A stretch of 64,000 bases of DNA, taken from positions 20,764 to 84,763 of the forward strand of contig NZ_JANZKP010000008.1 of the NCBI RefSeq assembly GCF_025642745.1, written 5' to 3'. This stretch comes from Cellulomonas sp. RIT-PI-Y (GTDB lineage Bacteria; Actinomycetota; Actinomycetes; Actinomycetales; Cellulomonadaceae). The notes under the pieces are model-generated. The model was not told the origin of the DNA and made no database searches. It was given only the letters and a program-made list of their open reading frames with translations. This document shows positions 54,285 to 62,428 of this stretch, piece after piece (position 1 is the first letter of the stretch; each line of letters begins with the position of its first letter). Made by a program: the position numbers and the translations under genes.

Positions 54285-55397
54285 TCAGTCGACGGCGGCC
54301 GAACGGCGCCAGCGGATGCCCGCCTCGATGAAGCCGTCGATGTCCCCGTCGAACACCGCGGAGGTGTTGCCCACCTCGTGCTCGGTGCGCAGGTCCTTGA
54401 CCATCTGGTACGGGTGCAGGACGTAGGACCGCATCTGGTCGCCCCAGGACGCCTTGATGTCCCCGGCGAGCTCCTTCTTCTTCGCGTCCTCCTCGGCCTT
54501 GCGGACCAGGAGGAGGCGGGACTGGAGCACGCGCAGCGCGGCGGCCCGGTTCTGGATCTGCGACTTCTCGTTCTGCATCGAGACCACGATGCCGGTCGGG
54601 ATGTGGGTCATCCGGACCGCGGAGTCCGTGGTGTTGACCGACTGACCGCCCGGACCGGAGGAGCGGAAGACGTCGACCTTGATCTCCGACTCGGGGATCT
54701 CGATGTTGTCGTCGCTCTGCTCGATCAGCGGGATCACCTCGACCGCGGCGAAGGAGGTCTGGCGCCGGCCCTGGTTGTCGAAGGGCGAGATCCGCACCAG
54801 GCGGTGGGTGCCGGCCTCGACCGACAGGTGGCCGAAGGCGTACGGCGCCTTCACCTCGAAGGTCGCCGACTTCAGGCCGGCCTCCTCCGCGTAGGAGGTG
54901 TCCAGCACCGTGGTCGGGTAGCCGTGCCGCTCCGCCCAGCGCAGGTACATCCGCATCAGCATCTCGGCGAAGTCGGCGGCGTCGACGCCGCCGGCCCCGG
55001 CGCGGATGGTCACGACCGCCTCGCGCTGGTCGTACTCGCCGTTCAGCAGGGTGCGGACCTCGAGCTCGCCCAGGTCCTTGGAGATCGCGGCCAGCTCGGC
55101 CTCGGCCTCGGCCAGGGTGTCGGCGTCGTCCTCCTCGCCCGCGAGCTCGACCAGGGTCTCCAGGTCGTCGATCCGGGCGCCCAGCTTGTCCACCCGGTCC
55201 AGCTCGGACTGCGTGGCCGACAGGGCGCTGGTGACCTTCTGCGCGGCCTCGGGGTCGTCCCAGAGGTCGGGCGCGGAGGCCTGCTCGGTCAGGACGGCGA
55301 TCTTGGCCTGGAGGGCGGTGGGGTCGGAGACCGCCTGGATCGTGCCCAGCGTGGAACGCAGGTCGCGGATCTCGGCGGGAAAGTCGGTGGCTGCCAC
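54285..55397 (-). CDS. prfB: Peptide chain release factor 2
   Basis: This 370-aa RF2 reads UGA/UAA stops. The stop-recognition SPF motif is at residues 204-206 and the catalytic GGQ at 250-252. The gene is one open frame, with no internal UGA frameshift site near codon 26. The GTG start lies eight bases after a TAGCCT hexamer on its strand, suggesting a leaderless message. It is followed by ftsE-ftsX-M23-smpB. Confidence 0.96.
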   Translation of the reverse strand: MAATDFPAEIRDLRSTLGTIQAVSDPTALQAKIAVLTEQASAPDLWDDPEAAQKVTSALSATQSELDRVDKLGARIDDLETLVELAGEEDDADTLAEAEAELAAISKDLGELEVRTLLNGEYDQREAVVTIRAGAGGVDAADFAEMLMRMYLRWAERHGYPTTVLDTSYAEEAGLKSATFEVKAPYAFGHLSVEAGTHRLVRISPFDNQGRRQTSFAAVEVIPLIEQSDDNIEIPESEIKVDVFRSSGPGGQSVNTTDSAVRMTHIPTGIVVSMQNEKSQIQNRAAALRVLQSRLLLVRKAEEDAKKKELAGDIKASWGDQMRSYVLHPYQMVKDLRTEHEVGNTSAVFDGDIDGFIEAGIRWRRSAAVD

Positions 55398-55405
55398 GAC
55401 GGACC

Positions 55406-55446
55406 AGGCTACCGTCCCGGGGCCGCCCTCGCGGACGGACTACCGT
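55406..55446. promoter_or_regulatory. Divergent leaderless promoters of prfB and the epimerase
   Basis: TAGCCT (minus, 55411-55406) ends eight bases before the prfB GTG. TACCGT (plus, 55441-55446) ends six bases before the epimerase GTG at 55453. Both positions put the transcript start at or next to the start codon. No good -35 boxes were found. Confidence 0.45.
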
Positions 55447-55452
55447 GTGAGC

Positions 55453-56364
55453 GTGAACATCCCCTTTCCCTCCGGGACTCAGCACACCCTGGCCCTCGGC
55501 GATCAGCGGGCCGTCATCGCCGAGGTCGGCGCCAGCGTCCGCGAGTACGCCGTGGGCGGCCGGGACGTGGTGCTGCCGTTCCCCGCCGAGCAGATCCCGC
55601 CCGCCTTCTCCGGCGCCGTGCTCGCACCCTGGCCCAACCGCCTGGCCGACGGCCAGTACACCTGGCTCGGCGTCGAGCATCAGGTGCCGCTGACCGAGCC
55701 GGACCGCCGCAACGCCCTGCACGGCCTGGCCGCCCAGGTGCGGTGGTCCCCGATCGAGGCCGACGCCTCCTCGGTGAGCCTGCGGCACGATCTGGTGCCG
55801 ACCTCCGGCTACCCGTTCCCGCTGCGGCTGGAGGCGACCTACACGCTCACCGCCGACCGCGGCCTCACCCTCCGGGTCAGCGCGACCAACCTCGGCGACC
55901 GGCCCGCGCCCTACGGCATCGGCTTCCACCCGTGGCTGTCCCCCGGCGACGCCGCCGTCGACGACTGCACCCTGCGGGTGGACGCCGCCACGATCGTCAC
56001 CGTCGACGACCGCCTGCTGCCCACCGGCACCGCTCCGTTGACCGGTGCCGCGGACCGCCGCACCCCGCAGCCGCTGGCCGGTGTCGCCCTGGACGACGCG
56101 TTCCTGGACGTGAACCGGGACGCCGACGGGCTGGCCTGGATCGTGCTGGGCTCCCCCGACGGCCACGGGTCCGCGATCTGGATGGACTCCTCGATGGACA
56201 CCTGGCAGGTGTGCACCGGCAACGGCATCCCGTCGATCGACCGTCGCGGCGTGGCCGCCGAGCCGATGAGCTGCATCGCCGACGCGTTCCGCACCGGCGA
56301 GCGACTGGTCCGGATCGAACCCGGCGCCTCGCACACGGTGACCTGGGGTATGACCTTGGTCTGA
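55453..56364 (+). CDS. Aldose 1-epimerase-family protein
   Basis: This 303-aa galactose-mutarotase fold protein has substrate-loop residues APWPNRLADGQY, NALHGLA, YGIGFHPWL and a late CIADAFRTG segment. It would interconvert alpha and beta sugar anomers. I prefer the GTG at 55453, placed just after TACCGT; a GTG at 55447 is the alternative. It is followed by a strong bidirectional terminator. Confidence 0.85.
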   Translation: MNIPFPSGTQHTLALGDQRAVIAEVGASVREYAVGGRDVVLPFPAEQIPPAFSGAVLAPWPNRLADGQYTWLGVEHQVPLTEPDRRNALHGLAAQVRWSPIEADASSVSLRHDLVPTSGYPFPLRLEATYTLTADRGLTLRVSATNLGDRPAPYGIGFHPWLSPGDAAVDDCTLRVDAATIVTVDDRLLPTGTAPLTGAADRRTPQPLAGVALDDAFLDVNRDADGLAWIVLGSPDGHGSAIWMDSSMDTWQVCTGNGIPSIDRRGVAAEPMSCIADAFRTGERLVRIEPGASHTVTWGMTLV

Positions 56365-56378
56365 CCCACCCCGCTCAG

Positions 56379-56414
56379 CGGAAAGGCCCCCTGGTGATCC
56401 AGGGGGCCTTTCCG
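56379..56414. terminator. Bidirectional intrinsic terminator
   Basis: A 16-bp perfect stem (from CGGAAAGG to CCTTTCCG) with a TGAT loop lies between convergent epimerase and carboxypeptidase genes. The AAA/TTT runs in the stem give short T runs in both directions. Confidence 0.88.
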
Positions 56415-56427
56415 GTGTCGGGGGCGA

Positions 56428-57300
56428 TCACTCGCCGTAGTAGAACCCGTCGGTCTGCACCTTGGTGTACTCCCAGTGCCAGCGCTCGTACGGTCCCGAG
56501 CCGCCGGGCTGCGCCCAGGCCGGGTTCTCCCAGCCGAAGGTGGCCGCGTTCTCGTTCAGCCACTCCCACTGCACGCCGCTGGTCAGGCCGGAGCAGAAGT
56601 CGACCGCGAGGCCGAAGCCGTGGTTGGACTTGCCGGTGGCGGCGGCCAGGCTGCCGCGGGCGGCCTTGACGGCGCTCTGCTGGGCCAGGGTGCGGTAGCC
56701 CGAGGACAGGCACATGTCCGAACCGAACTTGGCGACGTACATCGCGTTCAGCTCGGCCAGTGCCTCGGCGGCGTCGGCGCGCAGCTGGGTGCCACCGTCC
56801 CAGAGGGTGCACAGGTCGGCGGACGGCAGCTGGCCGTTCGACGCGTTGGGGGTGCTGACCTCGCCGGAGCAGCCGGGCAGGATCTCGCGGTCCTCGCTGC
56901 GGCTGGCCGCGACCTCGCTGCGGACCGCGGAGGCGTCGGTGGAGAGCAGGGAGGACGGCGGCACCAGCGTGGAGCTGGGCGTGCCGGTCAGGGCCTCGAC
57001 CGTGCTGGGCAGCACCGCGTCGTCCGCGGCGGACTCCCCGGTGGCGGCCACCGAACGGTCCTCCTGCTGGGTGAGCGGGACGGCGACGGTGACGGCGGCG
57101 AGGGTGACGAGCACACCGGTCCGGATGCCCCAGCGGGCGGCGGGGTGGCCGGAGCGGGCCGACTCGGCGACGGCGGTGCCCCCGGCGGCCTGAGGGGTGG
57201 GTCGACGACGGGAGCGCCGGTTGCCGGCCTGCTCCGCCTCTCGCAGCTGCCGACGGCTCGCCACGGGGGCGATGTCGGCGGGCGCGATGTGCGACGCCAC
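56428..57300 (-). CDS. M15 D,D-carboxypeptidase (VanY-like), membrane-linked
   Basis: This 290-aa protein has an unusually long cytoplasmic N-terminus (about 58 basic, Pro-rich residues), one helix (RTGVLVTLAAVTVAVPL), a Ser/Thr/Ala-rich linker and a C-terminal M15B domain. Active-site blocks are SSGYRTLAQQ, SNHGFGLAVDF and ERWHWEY. It probably trims D-Ala from wall peptides. The GTG start follows GGAGG. A long leader with a candidate promoter at 57391-57420 precedes it. Confidence 0.86.
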   Translation of the reverse strand: MASHIAPADIAPVASRRQLREAEQAGNRRSRRRPTPQAAGGTAVAESARSGHPAARWGIRTGVLVTLAAVTVAVPLTQQEDRSVAATGESAADDAVLPSTVEALTGTPSSTLVPPSSLLSTDASAVRSEVAASRSEDREILPGCSGEVSTPNASNGQLPSADLCTLWDGGTQLRADAAEALAELNAMYVAKFGSDMCLSSGYRTLAQQSAVKAARGSLAAATGKSNHGFGLAVDFCSGLTSGVQWEWLNENAATFGWENPAWAQPGGSGPYERWHWEYTKVQTDGFYYGE

Positions 57301-57390
57301 GGGACCTCCGATGTTCTACGGACAGGGGGCACCCCGGGGGCCCGGACACAGGTCGACCCTGTGGGAGGGATCCGGGGGAACGATCACGGA

Positions 57391-57420
57391 ACAATAACGG
57401 CTCCGCGGCCCGCATTCCAA
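57391..57420 (-). promoter_or_regulatory. Candidate promoter of the M15 carboxypeptidase gene
   Basis: On the minus strand TTGGAA (57420-57415) and TATTGT (57396-57391) are separated by 18 bases. The predicted leader of about 84 bases includes a 6-bp inverted repeat, CACAGG/CCTGTG, at 57347-57363. Confidence 0.45.
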
Positions 57421-57479
57421 GACCCTCAGGTCCCTTCCGTTCTCAGGGATCTGTGCTAGGCGCCCGGGTGCGCCACGTC

Positions 57480-58550
57480 TCACCGACGCGGGATGCCCAG
57501 GTGACCGCGCTGCATGGCGTCCCGCACCTCGCCGACCAGCTCTTCCAGGATGTCCTCCAGGAAGACCGCGCCGACGATCGCCTTGTGACCGGATTCACCC
57601 GTCTGCTCCACCCGGGCGACGTGCACCCCGGAGCGCTGCATCGCCGCGAGGGCCTCCTCGACCTCGTCCCCGGGGGCCACCACCGCGGTGGTGCGCACCC
57701 GCCAGGCCGGCACCGGCAGCCGCCGGGACTCCCCGTCGGCGTAGAGCACGTCCTTGACGTGCAGGTACCCGGTCGGCGCGCCGGAACGGTCGAGCACCGG
57801 GAACCGGCTGAAGCCGGTCTTGGCGACCAGGCGCTCCACCTCCTCCGGGGTGACGTCCTGCGGCACGGTGACCAGCTGGTCGCGCGGGATCATCACCTCG
57901 GCGGCGGTGCGGTCGGAGAACTCCAGCGCACCGGACAGCAGGCCCTGCTCGTCCTCCAGCAGCCCCTCGGCCTGGGACTGCTCGACGATGGACTGCACCT
58001 CCTGCGCGGTGAACGCCGAGGCGACCTCGTCCCGGGGATCGACCCGGAACAGCCGGAGCACGTGGTTCGCCAGCCAGTTCAGCGCGGTGATGATCGGCTT
58101 GACCACCCGGCCGAGCCAGACCAGCGGCGGGCCGAAGATCAGCACCGCGCGGTCCGGGCCGGAGACCGACAGGTTCTTCGGCACCATCTCGCCCAGCACG
58201 ACGTGCAGGTAGACCACCAGCAGCAGCGCGACCACGAACCCGATCGGGTGGGTCAGCTCGCTGCCCACGCCGAGCGCGTGCAACGGGGCCTCGATCAGGT
58301 GCGCGATCGCCGGTTCGGCCACCACACCGAGGGTGGTGGAGCAGATGGTCACGCCGAGCTGCGCGCAGGCCAGCATCAGCGACACGTGCTCCATCGCCCA
58401 CAGCACGGTCTGCGCCCGGCGGTCCCCCGCGGCGGCGAGCGGCTCGATGGCGGAACGTCGCGCGGAGATGATCGCGAACTCGGCCGCGACGAAGAACGCG
58501 TTCCCGGCCAGCAGCAGGACCGCCAGCACCAGGGCCAGAGTGGCGTTCAC
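57480..58550 (-). CDS. HlyC/CorC-family membrane protein (DUF21-CBS)
   Basis: This 356-aa protein has an N-terminal DUF21 region with about three to four membrane helices, including VALLLVVYLHVVLGEMVPKN, and a CBS pair at about residues 200-330 with AEVMIPRDQL. It is slightly shorter than its neighbour and seems to lack the C-terminal CorC domain. The GTG start overlaps the upstream paralogue stop (GTGA). It probably takes part in divalent-cation or stress handling. Confidence 0.88.
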   Translation of the reverse strand: MNATLALVLAVLLLAGNAFFVAAEFAIISARRSAIEPLAAAGDRRAQTVLWAMEHVSLMLACAQLGVTICSTTLGVVAEPAIAHLIEAPLHALGVGSELTHPIGFVVALLLVVYLHVVLGEMVPKNLSVSGPDRAVLIFGPPLVWLGRVVKPIITALNWLANHVLRLFRVDPRDEVASAFTAQEVQSIVEQSQAEGLLEDEQGLLSGALEFSDRTAAEVMIPRDQLVTVPQDVTPEEVERLVAKTGFSRFPVLDRSGAPTGYLHVKDVLYADGESRRLPVPAWRVRTTAVVAPGDEVEEALAAMQRSGVHVARVEQTGESGHKAIVGAVFLEDILEELVGEVRDAMQRGHLGIPRR

Positions 58551-59857
58551 CCGGCCACCTCCTCGGCCCGCGGCAGCACGACGACCCGGTCGACCCTGCG
58601 GCGCTGCATGGATTCGACGGTCAGGTCGATCCCCGGCAGCCGCACCGAGTCGCCTGCCTCCGGCACCCGGCCCAGCTCGGCCATCACCAGGCCGCCCAGC
58701 GTCTCGTAGCGGGCGTCGTCCGGGACGACCAGGCCGGTCTGCTCGGTCAGCTCGTCCGGCCGGAGCAGGCCGGAGACCACCCAGGCGCCGTCCCCCCGCC
58801 GGGAGGCCGCGGTCCGGCGCCGGTCGTGCTCGTCCGCGACGTCCCCGACCAGCTCCTCGACCACGTCCTCCAGGGTGACCACGCCGGAGGTGCCGCCGTA
58901 CTCGTCCACCACCACCGCCATCTGCAGTCCTTGCTCGCGCAGCTCGACCAGCAGCGGACCCAGGTGCACGGTCTCCGGCACCCGGGGCGCCTCGATCATC
59001 AGCGCTGCCGCCGGGACCTCGCCGCGGCGCTCGTAGGGCACCGCGATCGCCCGGCGCAGGTGCACCAGGCCGATGATGTCGTCCGAGTCCTCGCCCAGCA
59101 CCGGGAACCGGGAGTGGCCGGTCTCCCGGGCCAGCCGGATCACCTCGGTGGCGGGGTCCTCACGGTCGACGGTGACCATCCGCTGCCGATCGGTCATCAC
59201 GTCCACCGCGGAGAGCTCGGAGAACTCGATCGAGTTCGTCAGCAGCGTCGCTGTCGACTCGTCGAGGGTGCCCACCTGCGCGGACCGCTTCACCAGCGCG
59301 GCCAGCTCCTGCGGCGAGCGCGCCCCGGACAGCTCCTCGCGCGGCTCGACGCCGAACCGGCGCAGGATCGCGTTCGCGGAAGAGTTGAACAGGCCGATCA
59401 GCGGCCGCAGCCCGGTGGTGAACCCGTGCTGCAACGGCGCGACGAACCGCGCGGTGCCCAGCGGCCGGCTGATCGCGAAGTTCTTGGGCACCAGCTCGCC
59501 GAACAGCATGGAGAACCCGTTCACCAGGACGACCGTGATCACCCCGGCCACCGCGATCCCGGCGCCACGTCCGAGCGGCCCGGTCAGCGCGCCCCCCAGC
59601 AGGCGGCTGACCGCGGGCTGCGTGGTGTAGCCGAGCAGGACGGTGGTCAGCGTGATGCCGACCTGGGCGCCGGAGAGCTCGGTGGACAGCCGGCGCAGCG
59701 CCTTTAGGACGGTGTTGCCCCGGCGGTCGTCGGGCCGGGTCTCCTTGGCCACCACCCCGGGGTCGAGCGTCACCAGGGAGAACTCACTGGCGACGAACAG
59801 GGCGGTGCCCGCCGTGAGCAGGACGCCGAAGGCGATCAGCAACCACTCGGTCAGCAC
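58547..59857 (-). CDS. HlyC/CorC-family membrane protein (DUF21-CBS-CorC)
   Basis: This 436-aa full-length member of the family has DUF21 membrane part, a CBS pair (VDVMTDRQRM; VVVDEYGGTSGVVTLEDV) and C-terminal CorC_HlyC domain (about 340-430). Such proteins are linked to Mg/Co efflux or membrane stress. The GTG start is at 59857. The gap to the two-component operon contains a hairpin at 59901-59928. Confidence 0.9.
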   Translation of the reverse strand: MLTEWLLIAFGVLLTAGTALFVASEFSLVTLDPGVVAKETRPDDRRGNTVLKALRRLSTELSGAQVGITLTTVLLGYTTQPAVSRLLGGALTGPLGRGAGIAVAGVITVVLVNGFSMLFGELVPKNFAISRPLGTARFVAPLQHGFTTGLRPLIGLFNSSANAILRRFGVEPREELSGARSPQELAALVKRSAQVGTLDESTATLLTNSIEFSELSAVDVMTDRQRMVTVDREDPATEVIRLARETGHSRFPVLGEDSDDIIGLVHLRRAIAVPYERRGEVPAAALMIEAPRVPETVHLGPLLVELREQGLQMAVVVDEYGGTSGVVTLEDVVEELVGDVADEHDRRRTAASRRGDGAWVVSGLLRPDELTEQTGLVVPDDARYETLGGLVMAELGRVPEAGDSVRLPGIDLTVESMQRRRVDRVVVLPRAEEVAG

Positions 59858-59900
59858 CGGTCACCACCGGTCGTCGTGCGGGAAGGGGAAGAACGGAGGG

Positions 59901-59928
59901 GGCCGACTCTGCTCGCACAGGGTCGGCC
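59901..59928. promoter_or_regulatory. Hairpin in the divergent gap before hlyC and the response regulator
   Basis: GGCCGAC...GTCGGCC plus CTG...CAG form a 10-bp stem with one mismatch and a 6-base loop. Neighbours diverge from here, so no terminator is needed. It may be an operator or 5' leader structure. Confidence 0.4.
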
Positions 59929-59933
59929 ACGAC

Positions 59934-59963
59934 TTGAGCTGGGCATGGTCGCAGCATCATACG
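59934..59963 (+). promoter_or_regulatory. Candidate promoter of the two-component operon
   Basis: TTGAGC (59934-59939) and CATACG (59958-59963) are separated by 18 bases, 34 bases before the response-regulator ATG. It is a weak match. Confidence 0.35.
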
Positions 59964-59996
59964 AAAACCTCCACACCCGTGTGCCACGCTGGGCCC

Positions 59997-60782
59997 ATGA
60001 CCTTTGCCACTCGCCCCGGCTCCCCCGCCGGTCCCACCGGCCAGGGGGCCGTGACCGCCACGGTGCTCGTCGTGGAGGACGAGCCCGCCATCGCCACCGC
60101 GGTGGCCCGCCGGCTCGCCGCCGAGGGCTATCAGGTGGAGACCGTCGGCGACGGCCTGGCCGCCGTGGACGCCGCGGCGCGGATCCGGCCGGACGCCGTG
60201 GTGCTGGACGTGATGCTGCCCGGGATCGACGGCCTGGAGGTCTGCCGCCGGATCCAGGCCGAGCGCCCGGTGCCGGTGCTGATGCTCACCGCCCGCGACG
60301 ACGAGACCGACATGCTGATCGGGCTGGGGGTCGGCGCGGACGACTACATGACCAAGCCCTTCTCCATGCGGGAACTGGTCGCCCGGGTGAAGGCGCTGCT
60401 GCGCCGTCAGCAGCGCGCCGCCCTGGCCGCCGAGCAGGCCACCACCGCCAGCGGCGCCGAGCCGCCGGTGACGATCGGCGACCTGGTGATCGACCGGGCG
60501 CAGCGCCGGGTGCACCGGGCCGGCACCGAGGTGCACCTGACCCCGACGGAGTTCGACCTGCTGCTGGCCCTGGCCGCCAGCCCGCGCACCGTGCTCACCC
60601 GCGAGCGCCTGCTGGCCGAGGTCTGGGACTGGGTCGACGCCTCGGGCACCCGGACCGTCGACTCGCACGTCAAGGCGCTGCGGCGCAAGCTCGGCGCCGA
60701 CCTGATCCGCACCGTGCACGGTGTGGGCTACGCGCTGGAGCCCGCCACCGGCACCGACACCGCGGAGGCGGGCCAGGAGTGA
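59997..60782 (+). CDS. OmpR/PhoB-family response regulator
   Basis: This 261-aa response regulator has a receiver domain (about residues 22-140) with phosphoacceptor Asp71 (VVLDVMLPG) and switch Lys in YMTKPF. A C-terminal winged helix (about 160-255, LTPTEFDLLLALA...RTVDSHVKALRRKL) follows. The histidine kinase start overlaps its stop (GTGA), so the two form a cognate pair. Targets are not evident from the sequence. Confidence 0.93.
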   Translation: MTFATRPGSPAGPTGQGAVTATVLVVEDEPAIATAVARRLAAEGYQVETVGDGLAAVDAAARIRPDAVVLDVMLPGIDGLEVCRRIQAERPVPVLMLTARDDETDMLIGLGVGADDYMTKPFSMRELVARVKALLRRQQRAALAAEQATTASGAEPPVTIGDLVIDRAQRRVHRAGTEVHLTPTEFDLLLALAASPRTVLTRERLLAEVWDWVDASGTRTVDSHVKALRRKLGADLIRTVHGVGYALEPATGTDTAEAGQE

Positions 60783-61894
60783 CCAGCTCCCCTCGCCGGG
60801 ACCGCGAACGACCCCTCGCCTCGGCGACCTCCCTGCCCCGCCTGCCGGACGTCCGGCCGCTGGACCGGTTCAAGTCGCTCAAGATCAAACTCGGCGTGCT
60901 GGTCGCGGCGTCCTCCGGCGTGGCGGCCCTGCTCACCTGGTTCGGGCTGAACAACACCCTGGGACCGACCCGGACCTTCCCGGTCGTCCTGGTGATCGTG
61001 CTGGTCTTCACCCAGCTGCTGGCCCGGGGCATGACCTCCCCGCTGCGGGAGATGACCTCCGCGGTGCGCTCGATGGCCGCGGGCGACTACACCCGGCGGG
61101 TCCGGGCGACCTCCCGCGACGAGGTCGGTCAGCTGGCCGAGGCGTTCAACCGGATGGCCGACGAGCTGGAGCAGACCGACACCATCCGGCGCGAGCTGGT
61201 CGCGAACGTCTCGCACGAGCTGCGCACGCCGGTGACCGCACTGCAGGCCTCGCTGGAGAACATCGTGGACGGGGTGGACGACCCCGACCCGGAGACCATG
61301 AAGGCCGCCCTGGCCCAGACCCAGCGGCTGAGCCGTCTGGTGTCCACACTGCTCGACCTGTCCCGGCTGGAGGCCGGAGCGGTGGAGCTGAACCTGACCG
61401 ACGTGCCGCTCAGGGAGTTCCTGGAGGAGGCGGCCAGCGAGGGACGACTGGTCGGCGCCAGCAAGGGGCTGACCTTCCCGGTGGTGGTCGAGCCGGAGAA
61501 CCTGGTGATCCCCGCGGACCGCGAGCGCCTGCACCAGATCCTGGCGAACCTGGTGCAGAACGCCGTGCGGCACTCCCCCGTGGGGGCGCCGGTCCGGCTG
61601 GAGGCGCACCGCTCCGGCGGCTGGGTCCGGCTGGACGTGGTGGACCAGGGCCCGGGCATCCAGCCGGATCAGCGCGAGCGGGTGTTCGAACGGTTCGCGC
61701 GCGGCAACACCCCGGCGATCACCGGGCAGATCTCCACCGGCGGCACCGGGCTGGGCCTGTCCATCGTCCGGTGGGCGGTCAATCTGCACGGCGGCACGGT
61801 CGGGGTGGCGGACACCCCGGCGGGCTGCACGATGCGGGTGATGCTGCCCTCGCGGCGGCAGAGTCGCCGGACCGCGCCGTCCTCCGCGGGCTAG
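60779..61894 (+). CDS. Sensor histidine kinase with minimal extracellular part
   Basis: This 371-aa kinase has two membrane helices (about residues 37-57 and 68-83) joined by only about ten residues, so no separate outside sensor domain exists. A HAMP segment (85-137), HisKA with His146 (ANVSHELRTP) and a HATPase domain (NLVQNAVRHS, DQGPGI, GGTGLGLSIV) follow. It is a classic intramembrane-sensing layout. The stop shares a CTAG with the YbjN gene. Confidence 0.93.
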   Translation: MTSSPRRDRERPLASATSLPRLPDVRPLDRFKSLKIKLGVLVAASSGVAALLTWFGLNNTLGPTRTFPVVLVIVLVFTQLLARGMTSPLREMTSAVRSMAAGDYTRRVRATSRDEVGQLAEAFNRMADELEQTDTIRRELVANVSHELRTPVTALQASLENIVDGVDDPDPETMKAALAQTQRLSRLVSTLLDLSRLEAGAVELNLTDVPLREFLEEAASEGRLVGASKGLTFPVVVEPENLVIPADRERLHQILANLVQNAVRHSPVGAPVRLEAHRSGGWVRLDVVDQGPGIQPDQRERVFERFARGNTPAITGQISTGGTGLGLSIVRWAVNLHGGTVGVADTPAGCTMRVMLPSRRQSRRTAPSSAG

Positions 61895-62370
61895 TTCGAC
61901 TCCTGGGCCTTCGCCACCGCCTCCGGGTAGCCCTCGTCGAGCTGCTCGAAGAAGCTCAGCGAGGTCCCGATCGCCACGTTGAGGTGGTCGGTGAGCTGGT
62001 CGTCGGTGACGCCCGAGCGGTAGTTCACGCTCAGCTCCGCGAACACGCCCAGCGTGCCGTCGTCGAACGCGCGCACCACGACCTTGGGCCAGTGGGTGTC
62101 GGCGTGCCAGTCGTTCACCCGGATCAGCAGACCGGGCTGCGCGTCGATCGGCAGGTCACGCGCCCAGCGGGCCCGGACGTACAGCGTCTCGCCGTCCTTG
62201 CCGGACGTGCTGAACGTGAACGGGTGGTCGTCCCAGGTGCCGTAGGCCTCGGTCCGCTCGTCGTCGGTGCCGTAGTTCCACTCGTTGGCGTCGAGCGCGG
62301 CGGTGAGCCGGTCGAAGGTGAAGGCCGCGGGGGCCGCGTTCGGGGTGACGTCCTTGGTGAAGAAGCCCAT
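61891..62370 (-). CDS. YbjN-domain protein
   Basis: This 159-aa protein of the YbjN/T3SS-chaperone-like fold has central FTFSTSGKDGETLYVRARW and KVVVRAFDDGTLGVFAELS strands. It is thought to act in stress responses, but its molecular role is unknown. The start at 62370 is the first ATG within the domain; a GTG at 62376 is also possible. An inverted repeat at 62393-62413 lies between it and the divergent ABC gene. Confidence 0.82.
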   Translation of the reverse strand: MGFFTKDVTPNAAPAAFTFDRLTAALDANEWNYGTDDERTEAYGTWDDHPFTFSTSGKDGETLYVRARWARDLPIDAQPGLLIRVNDWHADTHWPKVVVRAFDDGTLGVFAELSVNYRSGVTDDQLTDHLNVAIGTSLSFFEQLDEGYPEAVAKAQESN

Positions 62371-62392
62371 GGACACAGCCTGCCAGACCCCT

Positions 62393-62413
62393 TGTTCTAT
62401 CCAAGGTAGAACA
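62393..62413. promoter_or_regulatory. Inverted-repeat operator in the YbjN/ABC gap
   Basis: TGTTCTA and TAGAACA form a perfect 7-bp inverted repeat with a 7-base spacer, centred in the 58-base divergent gap. It is a likely site for a dimeric regulator such as a TetR, GntR or YtrA-type protein not present in the window. Confidence 0.7.
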
Positions 62414-62428
62414 GTTACGGTCGAGGGC

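Noticed and set aside
54285..55397. Programmed frameshift in prfB
   Set aside because: The gene is a single open frame with no internal TGA near codon 26.
57301..57479. c-di-AMP (ydaO) riboswitch before the carboxypeptidase gene
   Set aside because: The conserved ydaO core elements could not be recognised in the minus-strand leader.
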